DNA from: Hydractinia symbiolongicarpus
Lineage: Eukaryota > Cnidaria > Hydrozoa > Anthoathecata > Hydractiniidae
Length of the DNA stretch: 64,000 nt
Reading direction: 5' to 3'
Assembly: GCF_029227915.1 (NCBI RefSeq)
Contig: NC_079885.1
Location: forward strand, 2,604,001 to 2,668,000
Part shown: one piece after another, positions 9,128 through 20,508 of the stretch
How positions within the stretch are numbered: the first letter of the stretch is position 1
How the letters are laid out: every line of letters begins with the position of its first letter
Program-made: the position numbers and the translations under genes
Notes under the pieces: model-generated
The model's database searches: none
What the model saw: the letters and a program-made list of their open reading frames with translations, nothing else
What the model was told of the DNA's origin: nothing

Positions 9128-10954
9128 TCATAAAAAATGAAAACATTTTTGAAAACTACAAGTCTCATTCGTTCTAGTGGTGCAGAAATAATTTAAAAAA
9201 TCGTTCGGGAAATCAGTTTACTCCTTGGGTACTTTCTTTATATACATTCAACTATACGGGCCAAGCCCGGGATTTACGGGAAATCGCGGGTTTTCGTTTG
9301 CCGGCGATTAAACTTCTTTTATTCAGCGTCTCATCAAAAATGAAAACAAGTTTGAAAACTACAAGTCTCATGCGTTTTAGTGGTGAAAAAAAAAATTAAA
9401 AAATCATTCGGGAAATGAGTTTACTCCCTGGGTACTTTCTTTGTATACATTCGACTACACGGGCCAAGCGCGGGATTTAGGGGAAATCGCTGGTTTTCGT
9501 TTTCCGGCGATTAAACCTCTTTCATTAAGCGTCTCATCAAAAATGAAAACATTTTTGGAAACTACAAGTCTCATGCGTTTTAGTGGTGAAAAAATAATTT
9601 AAAAAATCTTTCGGGAAATGGGTTTACTCCTTGGGTACTTCCTTTGTATACTTTTGACTATATGAGCCGAGTCCGTGATTTACGGGAAATCGCGCGTTTT
9701 CGTTTGCCGGCGATTAAACTTCTTTTACTCTGCGTCCCATCAAAAATGAAAACATTTTTGAAAACTACAAGTCTCATGCGTTTTAGTGGTGCAGAAATAA
9801 TTTAAAAAATCGTTCGGGAAATGAGTTTACTCCTTGGGTACTTTCTTTGTATACTTTTGACTATACGGGCCAAGCCCGGGGTTTACGGGAAATCGCGGGT
9901 TTTCGTTTGCCGGCGATTAAACTTCTTTTATTCAGCGTCTCATCAAAAATGAAAACATTTTTGAAAACTACAAGTCTTATGCGTTTTAGTGGTGAAAAAA
10001 ATAATTTAAAAAATCGTACTGGAAATAAGTTTACTCCCTGGGTACTTTCTTTGTATACCTTTGACTATACGGGCCGAGTCTGGGATTTACGGGAAATCGC
10101 AGGTTTTCGTTTGCCGGCGATTAAACTTTTTTATTCAGCGTCTCATAAAAAATAAAAACATTTTTTAAAACTACAAGTCTCATTCGTTCTAGTGGTGCAG
10201 AAATAATTTAAAAAATCGTTCGGGAAATCAGTTTACTCCTTGTGTACTTTCTTTATATACATTCAACTATACGGGCCAAGCCCGGGATTTACGGGAAATC
10301 GCGGGTTTTCGTTTGCCGGCGATTAAACTTCTTTTATTCAGCGTCTCATCAAAAATGAAAACAAGTTTGAAAACTACAAGTCTCATGCGTTTTAGTGGTG
10401 AAAAAAAAAATTAAAAAATCATTCGGGAAATGAGTTTACTCCCTGGGTACTTTCTTTGTATACATTCGACTACACGGGCCAAGCGCGGGATTTAGGGGAA
10501 ATCGCTGGTTTTCGTTTTCCGGCGATTAAACCTCTTTCATTAAGCGTCTCATCAAAAATGAAAACATTTTTGAAAACTACAAGTCTCATGCGTTTTAGTG
10601 GTGAAAAATAAATTTAAAAAATCTTTCGGGAAATGGGTTTACTCCTTGGGTACTTCCTTTGTATACTTTTGACTATATGAGCCGAGTCCGTGATTTACGG
10701 GAAATCGCGCGTTTTCGTTTGCCGGCGATTAAACTTCTTTTACTCTGCGTCCCATCAAAAATGAAAACATTTTTGAAAACTACAAGTCTCATGCGTTTTA
10801 GTGGTGCAGAAATAATTTAAAAAATCGTTCGGGAAATGAGTTTACTCCTTGGGTACTTTCTTTGTATACTTTTGACTATACGGGCCAAGCCCGGGGTTTA
10901 CGGGAAATCGCGGGTTTTCGTTTGCCGGCGATTAAACTTCTTTTAATCAGCGTC
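9128..10954 (+). repeat. R-E-C-P-T cassette, one full and one four-unit copy
   Basis: 9128-10142 is R E1 C P T (1,015 bp). 10143-10954 is R E1 C P, whose last unit ends TTTTAATCAG and leads to a G unit. Both C units carry the shared variant ATATGAGCCGAG, which is not in the copy at 6693. Confidence 0.85.
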
Positions 10955-12982
10955 TCATCAAAAATGAAAACATTTTTGAAAACTACAAGTCTCATGGGCT
11001 TTAGTGGTTAAATAATAATTTAAAAAATCGTTCGGGAAATGAGTTTACTCCCTGGCTACTTTCTTTGTATACCTTTGACTATACGGGCCGAGTCTGGGAT
11101 TTACGGGAAATCGCAGGTTTTCGTTTGCCGGCGATTAAACCTCTTTTATTCAGCGTCTCATAAAAAATGACAACATTTTTGAAAACTACAAGTCTCATTC
11201 GTTCTAGTGGTGCAGAAATATATTAAAAAATCGTTCGGGAAATCAGTTTACTCCTTGGGTACTTTCCTTATATACATTCAACTATACGGGCCAAGCCCGG
11301 GATTTACGGGAAATAGCGGGTTTTCGTTTGCCGGCGATTGAACTTCTTTTATTCAGCGTCTCATCAAAAATGAAAACAAGTTTGAAAACTACAAGTCTCA
11401 TGAGTTTTAGTGGTGAAAAAATAATTTAAAAAATGGTTCGGGAAATGAGTATACACCTTTGTACTTTCTTTGTATACTTTTGACTATACGGGCCAAGCCC
11501 GGGGTTTACGGGAAATCGCGGGTTTTCGTTTGCCGGGGATTAAACTTCTTTTATTCAGCGTCTCATCAAAAATGAAAACATTTTTGAAAACTACAAGTCT
11601 TATGCGTTTTAGTGGTGAAAAAATAATTTGAAAAATCGTTCTGGAAATGAGTTTACTCACAGGGTACTTTCTTTGTGTCCATTTGACTATACGGGCCAAG
11701 GACGGGATTTGCGGGAAATCGCGGGTTTTCGTTTGCCGGCGATTAAACCTCTTTCATTAAGCGTCTCATCAAAAATGAAAACATTTTTAAAAACTACAAG
11801 TCTCATGGGCTTTAGTGGTGAAAAAATAATATAAAAAATCGTTCGGGAAATGAGTTTACTCCCCGGGTACTTTCTTTGTATACTTTTGACTATACGGGCC
11901 AAGCCCGGGATTTACGGGAAATGGCGGGTTTTCGTTTGCCGGCGATTAAACTTCTTTTAATCAGCGTCTCATCAAAAATGAAAACATTTTTGAAAACTAC
12001 AAGTCTCAAGGGCTTTAGTGGTTAAATAATAATTTAAAAAATCGTTCGGGAAATGAGTTTACTCCCTGGGTACTTTCTTTGTATACCTTTGACTATACGG
12101 GCCGAGTCTGGGATTTACGGGAAATCGCAGGTTTTCGTTTGCCGGCGATTAAACTTCTTTTATTCAGCGTCTCATAAAAAATGACAACATTTTTGAAAAC
12201 TACAAGTCTCATTCGTTCTAGTGGTGCAGAAATAATTTAAAAAATCGTTCGGGAAATCAGTTTACTCCTTGGGTACTTTCTTTATATACATTCAACTATA
12301 CGGGCCAAGCCCGGGATTTACGGGAAATAGCGGGTTTTCGTTTGCCGGCGATTGAACTTCTTTTATTCAGCGTCTCATCAAAAATGAAAACAAGTTTGAA
12401 AACTACAAGTCTCATGCGTTTTAGTGGTGAAAAAATAATTTAAAAAATGGTTCGGGAAATGAGTATACACCTTTGTACTTTCTTTGTATACTTTTGACTA
12501 TACGGGCCAAGCCCGGGGTTTACGGGAAATCGCGGGTTTTTGTTTGCCGGGGATTAAACTTCTTTTACTCTGCGTCCCATCAAAAATGAAAACATTTTTG
12601 AAAACTACAAGTCTCATGCGTTTTAGTGGTGAAAAAAAAATTTGAAAAATCATTCGGGAAATGAGTTTACTTCCTGGGTACTTTCTTTGTATACATTCGA
12701 CTACACGGGCCAAGCCCGGGATTTAGGGGAAATCGCTGGTTTTCGTTTTCCGGCGATTAAACCTCTTTCATTAAGCGTCTCATCAAAAATGAAAACATTT
12801 TTGAAAACTACAAGTCTCATGCGTTTTAGTGGTGAAAAAATAATTTAAAAAATCTTTCGGGAAATGAGTTTACTCCTTGGGTACTTTCTTTGTATACTTT
12901 TGACTATACGGGTTGAGTCCGGGATTTACGGGAAATCGCGCGTTTTCGTTTGCCGGCGATTAAACTTCTTTTACTCTGCGTC
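10955..12982 (+). repeat. K/H block, copy 1 (ten monomers)
   Basis: Order G R' K H M G R' K E4 C4; 2,028 bp. R' has ATGACAACATTTTTG. K has ACACCTTTGTAC and is 202 bp. H has the unusual GTGTCCATTTGAC and CCAAGGACGGG. The same ten units of the same total length recur at 20509-22536, and most of them at 28827-30448. Confidence 0.88.
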
Positions 12983-13388
12983 CCATCAAAAATGAAAACA
13001 TTTTTGAAAACTACAAGTCTCATGCGTTTTAGTGGTGAAAAAATAATAAAGAAAATCGTTCGGGAAATGAGTTTACTCCCTGGGTACTTTCTTTGTATAC
13101 TTTTGACTATACGGGCAAAGCCCGGGATTTACGGGAAATGGCGGGTTTTCGTTTGCCGGCGATTAAACTTCTTTTATTCAGCGTCTCATCAAAAATGAAA
13201 ACAAGTTTGAAAACTACAAGTCTCATGCGTTTTAGTGGTGAAAAAAAAAATTAAAAAATCATTCGGGAAATGAGTTTACTCCCTGGGTACTTTCTTTGTA
13301 TACATTCGACTACACGGGCCAAGCGCGGGATTTAGGGGAAATCGCTGGTTTTCGTTTTCCGGCGATTAAACCTCTTTCATTAAGCGTC
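12983..13388 (+). repeat. N and E1 monomers
   Basis: The N unit (ATAATAAAGAAAATCG, hairpin loop AAA) is followed here by E1. At the five other N positions examined it is followed by G. This is the point where the 10.9-13 kb block stops matching its 20.5 kb copy. Confidence 0.8.
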
Positions 13389-14606
13389 TCATCAAAAATG
13401 AAAACATTTTTAAAAACTACAAGTCTCATGCGTTTTAGTGGTGAAAAAATAATTTAAAAAATCGTTCGGGACATGAGTTTACTCCTTGGGTACTTCCTTT
13501 GTATACTTTTGACTATACGAGCCGAGTCCGTGATTTACGGGAAATCGCGCGTTTTCGTTTGCCGGCGATTAAACTTCTTTTACTCTGCGTCCCATCAAAA
13601 ATGAAAACATTTTTGAAAACTACAAGTCTCATGCGTTTTAGTGGTGCAGAAATAATTTAAAAAATCGTTCGGGAAATGAATTTACTCCTTGGGTACTTTC
13701 TTTGTATACTTTTGACTATACGGGCCAAGCCCGGGGTTTACGGGAAATCGCGGGTTTTCGTTTGCCGGCGATTAAACTTCTTTTATTCAGCGTCTCATCA
13801 AAAATGAAAACATTTTTGAAAACTACAAGTCTTATGCGTTTTAGTGGTGAAAAAAATAATTTAAAAAATCGTACTGGAAATAAGTTTACTCCCTGGGTAC
13901 TTTCTTTGTATACCTTTGACTATACGGGCCGAGTCTGGGATTTACGGGAAATCGCAGGTTTTCGTTTGCCGGCGATTAAACTTTTTTATTCAGCGTCTCA
14001 TAAAAAATGAAAACATTTTTAAAAACTACAAGTCTCATGCGTTTTAGTGGTGAAAAAATAATTTAAAAAATCGTTCGGGACATGAGTTTACTCCTTGGGT
14101 ACTTCCTTTGTATACTTTTGACTATACGAGCCGAGTCCGTGATTTACGGGAAATCGCGCGTTTTCGTTTGCCGGCGATTAAACTTCTTTTACTCTGCGTT
14201 CCATCAAAAATGAAAACATTTTTGAAAACTACAAGTCTCATGCGTTTTAGTGGTGCAGAAATAATTTAAAAAATCGTTCGGGAAATGAGTTTACTCCTTG
14301 GGTACTTTCTTTGTATACTTTTGACTATACGGGCCAAGCCCGGGGTTTCCGGGAAATCGCGGGTTTTCGTTTGCCGGCGATTAAACTTCTTTTATTCACC
14401 GTCTCATCAAAAATGAAAACATTTTTGAAAACTACAAGTCTTATGCGTTTTAGTGGTGAAAAAAATAATTTAAAAAATCGTACTGGAAATAAGTTTACTC
14501 CCTGGGTACTTTCTTTGTATACCTTTGACTATACGGGCCGAGTCTGGGATTTACGGGAAATCGCAGGTTTTCGTTTGCCGGCGATTAAACTTTTTTATTC
14601 AGCGTC
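13389..14606 (+). repeat. Three-monomer tandem duplication C-P-T (2 x 609 bp)
   Basis: 13389-13997 and 13998-14606 both read C, P, T, with GGGACATGAG in C and CGTACTGGAAATAAG in T. Copy 2 has private changes: GGGTTTCCGGG and TTCACCGTC. The R and E units that normally precede C are absent before copy 2. Confidence 0.87.
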
Positions 14607-16230
14607 TCATAAAAAATAAAAACATTTTTGAAAATTACAAGTCTCATGCGTTTTAGTGGTGGAAAAAAAATTTAAAAAATCATTCAGGAAATGAGTTTAC
14701 TCTCTGGGTACTTTCTTTCTATACATTCGACTACACGGGCCAAGCCCGGGATTTAGGGGAAATCGCTGGTTTTCGTTTTCCGGCGATTAAACCTCTTTCA
14801 TTAAGCGTCTCATCAAAAATGAAAACATTTTTGAAAACTACAAGTCTCATGCGTTTTAGTGGTGAAAAAATAATTTGAAAAATTTTTCGGGAAATGAGTT
14901 TACTCCTTGGGTACTTTCTTTGTATACTTTTAACTATACGGGCTGAGTCCGGGATTTACGGGAAATCGCGCGTTTTCGTTTGCCGGCGATTAAACTTCTT
15001 TTACTCTGCGTCCCATCAAAAATGAAAACATTTTTGAAAACTACAAGTCTCATGCGTTTTAGTGGTGAAAAAAAAATTTGAAAAATCATTCGGGAAATGA
15101 GTTTACTTCCTGGGTACTTTCTTTGTATACATTCGACTACACGGGCCAAGCCCGGGATTTAGGGGAAATCGCTGGTTTTCGTTTTCCGGCGATTAAACCT
15201 CTTTCATTAAGCGTCTCATCAAAAATGAAAACATTTTTGAAAACTACAAGTCTCATGCGTTTTAGTGGTGAAAAAATAATTTAAAAAATCTTTCGGGAAA
15301 TGAGTTTACTCCTTGGGTACTTTCTTTGTATACTTTTGACTATACGGGCCAAGCCCGGGGTTTACGGGAAATCGCGGGTTTTCGTTTGCCGGCGATTAAA
15401 CTTCTTTTATTCAGCGTCTCATCAAAAATGAAAACATTTTTGAAAACTACAAGTCTCATGCGTTTTAGTGGTGAAAAAAAAATTTAAAAAATCATTCGGG
15501 AAATGAGTTTACTCTCTGGGTACTTTCTTTGTATACATTCGACTACACGGGCCAAGCCCGGGATTTAGGGGAAATCGCTGGTTTTCGTTTTCCGGCGATT
15601 AAACCTCTTTCATTAAGCGTCTCATCAAAAATGAAAACATTTTTGAAAACTACAAGTCTCATGCGTTTTAGTGGTGAAAAAATAATTTGAAAAATTTTTC
15701 GGGAAATGAGTTTACTCCTTGGGTACTTTCTTTGTATACTTTTGACTATACGGGCTGAGTCCGGGATTTACGGGAAATCGCGCGTTTTCGTTTGCCGGCG
15801 ATTAAACTTCTTTTACTCTGCGTCCCATCAAAAATGAAAACATTTTTGAAAACTACAAGTCTCATGCGTTTTAGTGGTGAAAAAAAAATTTGAAAAATCA
15901 TTCGGGAAATGAGTTTACTTCCTGGGTACTTTCTTTGTATACATTCGACTACACGGGCCAAGCCCGGGATTTAGGGGAAATCGCTGGTTTTCGTTTTCCG
16001 GCGATTAAACCTCTTTCATTAAGCGTCTCATCAAAAATGAAAACATTTTTGAAAACTACAAGTCTCATGCGTTTTAGTTGTGAAAAAATAATTTAAAAAA
16101 TCTTTCGGGAAATGAGTTTACTCCTTGGGTACTTTCTTTGTATACTTTTGACTATACGGGTTGAGTCCGGGATTTACGGGAAATCGCGCGTTTTCGTTTG
16201 CCGGCGATTAAACTTCTTTTACTCTGCGTC
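14607..16230 (+). repeat. Copy of the 7302-8925 eight-monomer block
   Basis: Eight units (E3 C3 E4 P2 E3' C3 E4 C4) at a constant offset of 7,305 bp from 7302-8925, with the same TTTTTCGGG and GGGCTGAG variants. A few private substitutions occur, for example TTTAACTATAC near 14930. Confidence 0.87.
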
Positions 16231-16456
16231 CCATCAAAAATGAAAAAATTTTTGAAAACTACAAGTCTCATGCGTTTCTTTATATAAGTCTCATGCGTTT
16301 TAGTGGTGAAAAAAAAAATTAAAAAATCATTCGGGAAATGAGTTTACTCCCTGGGTACTTTCTTTGTATACATTCGACTACACGGGCCAAGCGCGGGATT
16401 TAGGGGAAATCGCTGGTTTTCGTTTTCCGGCGATTAAACCTCTTTCATTAAGCGTC
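16231..16456 (+). repeat. 226 bp chimeric monomer with 23 bp insertion
   Basis: AAGTCTCATGCGTTT occurs twice (16263-16277 and 16286-16300), separated by CTTTATAT (16278-16285). CTTTATAT is found in R units (TTTCTTTATATACATTC). The unit follows C4 and continues as E1. At 8723-9533 the order is C4-G-R-E1, so this looks like a deletion of G and R that left an 8 bp fragment of R between the two breakpoints. Confidence 0.85.
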
Positions 16457-17471
16457 TCATCAAAAATGAAAACACTTTTGAAAACTACAAGTCTCATGCG
16501 TTTTAGTGGTGAAAAAATAATTTAAAAAATCTTTCGGGAAATGGGTTTACTCCTTGGGTACTTCCTTTGTATACTTTTGACTATATGAGCCGAGTCCGTG
16601 ATTTACGGGAAATCGCGCGTTTTCGTTTGCCGGCGATTAAACTTCTTTTACTCTGCGTCCCATCAAAAATGAAAACATTTTTGAAAACTACAAGTCTCAT
16701 GCGTTTTAGTGGTGCAGAAATAATTTAAAAAATCGTTCGGGAAATGAGTTTACTCCTTGGGTACTTTCTTTGTATAATTTTGACTATACGGGCCAAGCCC
16801 GGGGTTTACGGGAAATCGCGGGTTTTCGTTTGCCGGCGATTAAACTTCTTTTATTCAGCGTCTCATCAAAAATGAAAACATTTTTGAAAACTACAAGTCT
16901 TATGCGTTTTAGTGGTGAAAAAAATAATTTAAAAAATCGTACTGGAAATAAGTTTACTCCCTGGGTACTTTCTTTGTATACCTTTGACTATACGGGCCGA
17001 GTCTGGGATTTACGGGAAATCGCAGGTTTTCGTTTGCCGGCGATTAAACTTTTTTATTCAGCGTCTCATAAAAAATAAAAACATTTTTGAAAACTACAAG
17101 TCTCATTCGTTCTAGTGGTGCAGAAATAATTTAAAAAATCGTTCGGGAAATCAGTTTACTCCTTGTGTACTTTCTTTATATACATTCAACTATACGGGCC
17201 AAGCCCGGGATTTACGGGAAATCGCGGGTTTTCGTTTGCCGGCGATTAAACTTCTTTTATTCAGCGTCTCATCAAAAATGAAAACAAGTTTGAAAACTAC
17301 AAGTCTCATGCGTTTTAGTGGTGAAAAAAAAATTTAAAAAATCATTCGGGAAATGAGTTTACTCTCTGGGTACTTTCTTTGTATACATTCGACTACACGG
17401 GCCAAGCCCGGGATTTAGGGGAAATCGCTGGTTTTCGTTTTCCGGCGATTAAACCTCTTTCATTAAGCGTC
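16457..17471 (+). repeat. C-P-T-R-E monomers
   Basis: Five units, C1 (16457), P (16660), T (16863), R (17066), E3' (17269). They continue the E1 begun at 16300, so the run reads E-C-P-T-R-E as in the 9.3-10.5 kb region. The P unit has TGTATAATTTTGAC instead of TGTATACTTTTGAC. Confidence 0.82.
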
Positions 17472-17668
17472 TCATCAAAAATGAAAACATTTTTGAAAAC
17501 TACAAGTGTCATGCGTTTTAGTGGTGAAAAAATAATTTGAAAAATTTTTCGGGAAATGAGTTTACTCCTTGGGTACTTTCTTTGTATACTTTTGACTATA
17601 CAGGCCGAGATTTAGGGGAAATCGCTGGTTTTCGTTTTCCGGCGAATAAACCTCTTTCATTAAGCGTC
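17472..17668 (+). repeat. 197 bp chimeric monomer (C3 head, E tail, 6 bp lost)
   Basis: The unit starts as C3 (TTTGAAAAATTTTTCGGG) and ends as E (TTTAGGGG, GCTGG, TTTTCCGG). The usual GGCCGAGTCCGGGATTT reads GGCCGAGATTT at about 17602-17612, a 6-base loss within the right arm of the GC hairpin. It carries GCGAATAAACC, a change shared with the E unit at about 18650. Confidence 0.82.
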
Positions 17669-19696
17669 TCATCAAAAATGAAAACATTTTTGAAAACTAC
17701 AAGTCTCATGCGTTTTAGTGGTGAAAAAATAATTTAAAAAATCTTTCGGGAAATGAGTTTACTCCTTGGGTACTTTCTTTGTATACTTTTGACTATACGG
17801 GTTGAGTCCGGGATTTACGGGAAATCGCGCGTTTTCGTTTGCCGGCGATTAAACTTCTTTTACTCTGCGTCCCATCAAAAATGAAAACATTTTTGAAAAC
17901 TACAAGTCTCATGCGTTTTAGTGGTGAAAAAATAATAAAGAAAATCGTTCGGGAAATGAGTTTACTCCCTGGGTACTTTCTTTGTATACTTTTGACTATA
18001 CGGGCAATGCCCGGGATTTACGGGAAATGGCGGGTTTTCGTTTGCCGGCGATTAAACTTCTTTTAATCAGCGTCTCATCAAAAATGAAAACATTTTTGAA
18101 AACTACAAGTCTCATGGGCTTTAGTGGTTAAATAAAAATTTAAAAAATCGTTCGGGAAATGAGTTTACTCCCTGGGTACTTTCTTTGTATACCTTTGACT
18201 ATACGGGCCGAGTCTGGGATTTACGGGAAATCGCAGGTTTTCGTTTGCCGGCGATTAAACTTTTTTATTCAGGGTCTCATAAAAAATAAAAACATTTTTG
18301 AAAACTACAAGTCTCATTCGTTCTAGTGGTGCAGAAATAATTTAAAAAATCGTTCGGGAAATCAGTTTACTCCTTGGGTACTTTCTTTATATACATTCAA
18401 CTATACGGGCCAAGCCCGGGATTTACGGGAAATCGCGGGTTTTCGTTTGCCGGCGATTAAACTTCTTTTATTCAGCGTCTCATCAAAAATGAAAACAAGT
18501 TTGAAAACTGCAAGTCTCATGCGTTTTAGTGGTGAAAAAAAAATTTAAAAAATCATTCGGGAAATGAGTTTACTCTCTGGGTACTTTCTTTGTATACATT
18601 CGACTACACGGGCCAAGCCCGGGATTTAGGGGAAATCGCTGGTTTTCGTTTTCCGGCGAATAAACCTCTTTCATTAAGCGTCTCATCAAAAATGAAAACA
18701 TTTTTGAAAACTACAAGTCTCATGCGTTTTAGTGGTGAAAAAATAATTTAAAAAATCTTTCGGGAAATGAGTTTACTCCTTGGGTACTTTCTTTGTATAC
18801 TTTTGACTATACGGGTTGAGTCCGGGATTTACGGGAAATCGCGCGTTTTCGTTTGCCGGCGATTAAACTTCTTTTACTCTGCGTCCCATCAAAAATGAAA
18901 ACATTTTTGAAAACTACAAGTCTCATGCGTTTTAGTGGTGAAAAAATAATAAAGAAAATCGTTCGGGAAATGAGTTTACTCCCTGGGTACTTTCTTTGTA
19001 TACTTTTGACTATACGGGCAATGCCCGGGATTTACGGGAAATGGCGGGTTTTCGTTTGCCGGCGATTAAACTTCTTTTAATCAGCGTCTCATCAAAAATG
19101 AAAACATTTTTGAAAACTACAAGTCTCATGGGCTTTAGTGGTTAAATAAAAATTTAAAAAATCGTTCGGGAAATGAGTTTACTCCCTGGGTACTTTCTTT
19201 GTATACCTTTGACTATACGGGCCGAGTCTGGGATTTACGGGAAATCGCAGGTTTTCGTTTGCCGGCGATTAAACTTTTTTATTCAGGGTCTCATAAAAAA
19301 TAAAAACATTTTTGAAAACTACAAGTCTCATTCGTTCTAGTGGTGCACAAATAATTTAAAAAATCGTTCGGGAAATCAGTTTACTCCTTGGGTACTTTCT
19401 TTATATACATTCAACTATACGGGCCAAGCCCGGGATTTACGGGAAATCGCGGGTTTTCGTTTGCCGGCGATTAAACTTCTTTTATTCAGCGTCTCATCAA
19501 AAATGAAAACAAGTTTGAAAACTGCAAGTCTCATGCGTTTTAGTGGTGAAAAAAAAATTTAAAAAATCATTCGGGAAATGAGTTTACTCTCTGGGTACTT
19601 TCTTTGTATACATTCGACTACACGGGCCAAGCCCGGGATTTAGGGGAAATCGCTGGTTTTTGTTTTCCGGCGATTAAACCTCTTTCATTAAGCGTC
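17669..19696 (+). repeat. Five-monomer HOR C4-N-G-R-E, two copies of 1,014 bp
   Basis: 17669-18682 and 18683-19696. Both carry CGGGCAATGCCCGGG in N, CAGGGTCTCAT at the end of G, and CTGCAAGTCTC in E, which supports a recent block duplication. Copy 2 has GCACAAATAA in R. Confidence 0.88.
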
Positions 19697-20305
19697 TCAT
19701 CAAAAATGAAAACATTTTTGAAAACTACAAGTCTCATGCGTTTTAGTGGTGAAAAAATAATTTGAAAAATCTTTCGGGAAATGAGTTTACTCCTTGGGTA
19801 CTTTCTTTGTATACTTTTGACTATACGGGCCGAGTCCGGGATTTACGGGAAATCGCGCGTTTTCGTTTGCCGGCGATTAAACTTCTTTTACTCTGCGTCC
19901 CATCAAAAATGAAAACATTTTTGAAAACTACAAGTCTCATGCGTTTTAGTGGTGAAAAAAAAATTTAAAAAATCATTCGGGAAATGAGTTTACTCTCTGG
20001 GTACTTTCTTTGTATACATTCGACTACACGGGCCAAGCCCGGGATTTAGGGGAAATCGCTGGTTTTTGTTTTCCGGCGATTAAACCTCTTTCATTAAGCG
20101 TCTCATCAAAAATGAAAACATTTTTGAAAACTACAAGTCTCATGCGTTTTAGTGGTGAAAAAATAATTTGAAAAATCTTTCGGGAAATGAGTTTACTCCT
20201 TGGGTACTTTCTTTGTATACTTTTGACTATACGGGCCGAGTCCGGGATTTACGGGAAATCGCGCGTTTTCGTTTGCCGGCGATTAAACTTCTTTTACTCT
20301 GCGTC
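19494..20305 (+). repeat. Two-monomer tandem duplication E-C (2 x 406 bp)
   Basis: 19494-19899 and 19900-20305 are E followed by C5. The first E starts with the broken AT dyad (AACAAGTTTG) and the second with the intact dyad. The pair, with its neighbours, recurs at 27000-27811 (offset 7,506 bp). An M unit at 20306-20508 links it to the next block. Confidence 0.85.
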
Positions 20306-20508
20306 CCATCAAAAATGAAAACATTTTTGAAAACTACAAGTCTCATGCGTTTTAGTGGTGAAAAAATAATATAAAAAATCGTTCGGGAAATGAGTTTACT
20401 CCCCGGGTACTTTCTTTGTATACTTTTGACTATACGGGCCAAGCCCGGGATTTACGTGAAATGGCGGGTTTTCGTTTGCCGGCGATTAAACTTCTTTTAA
20501 TCAGCGTC

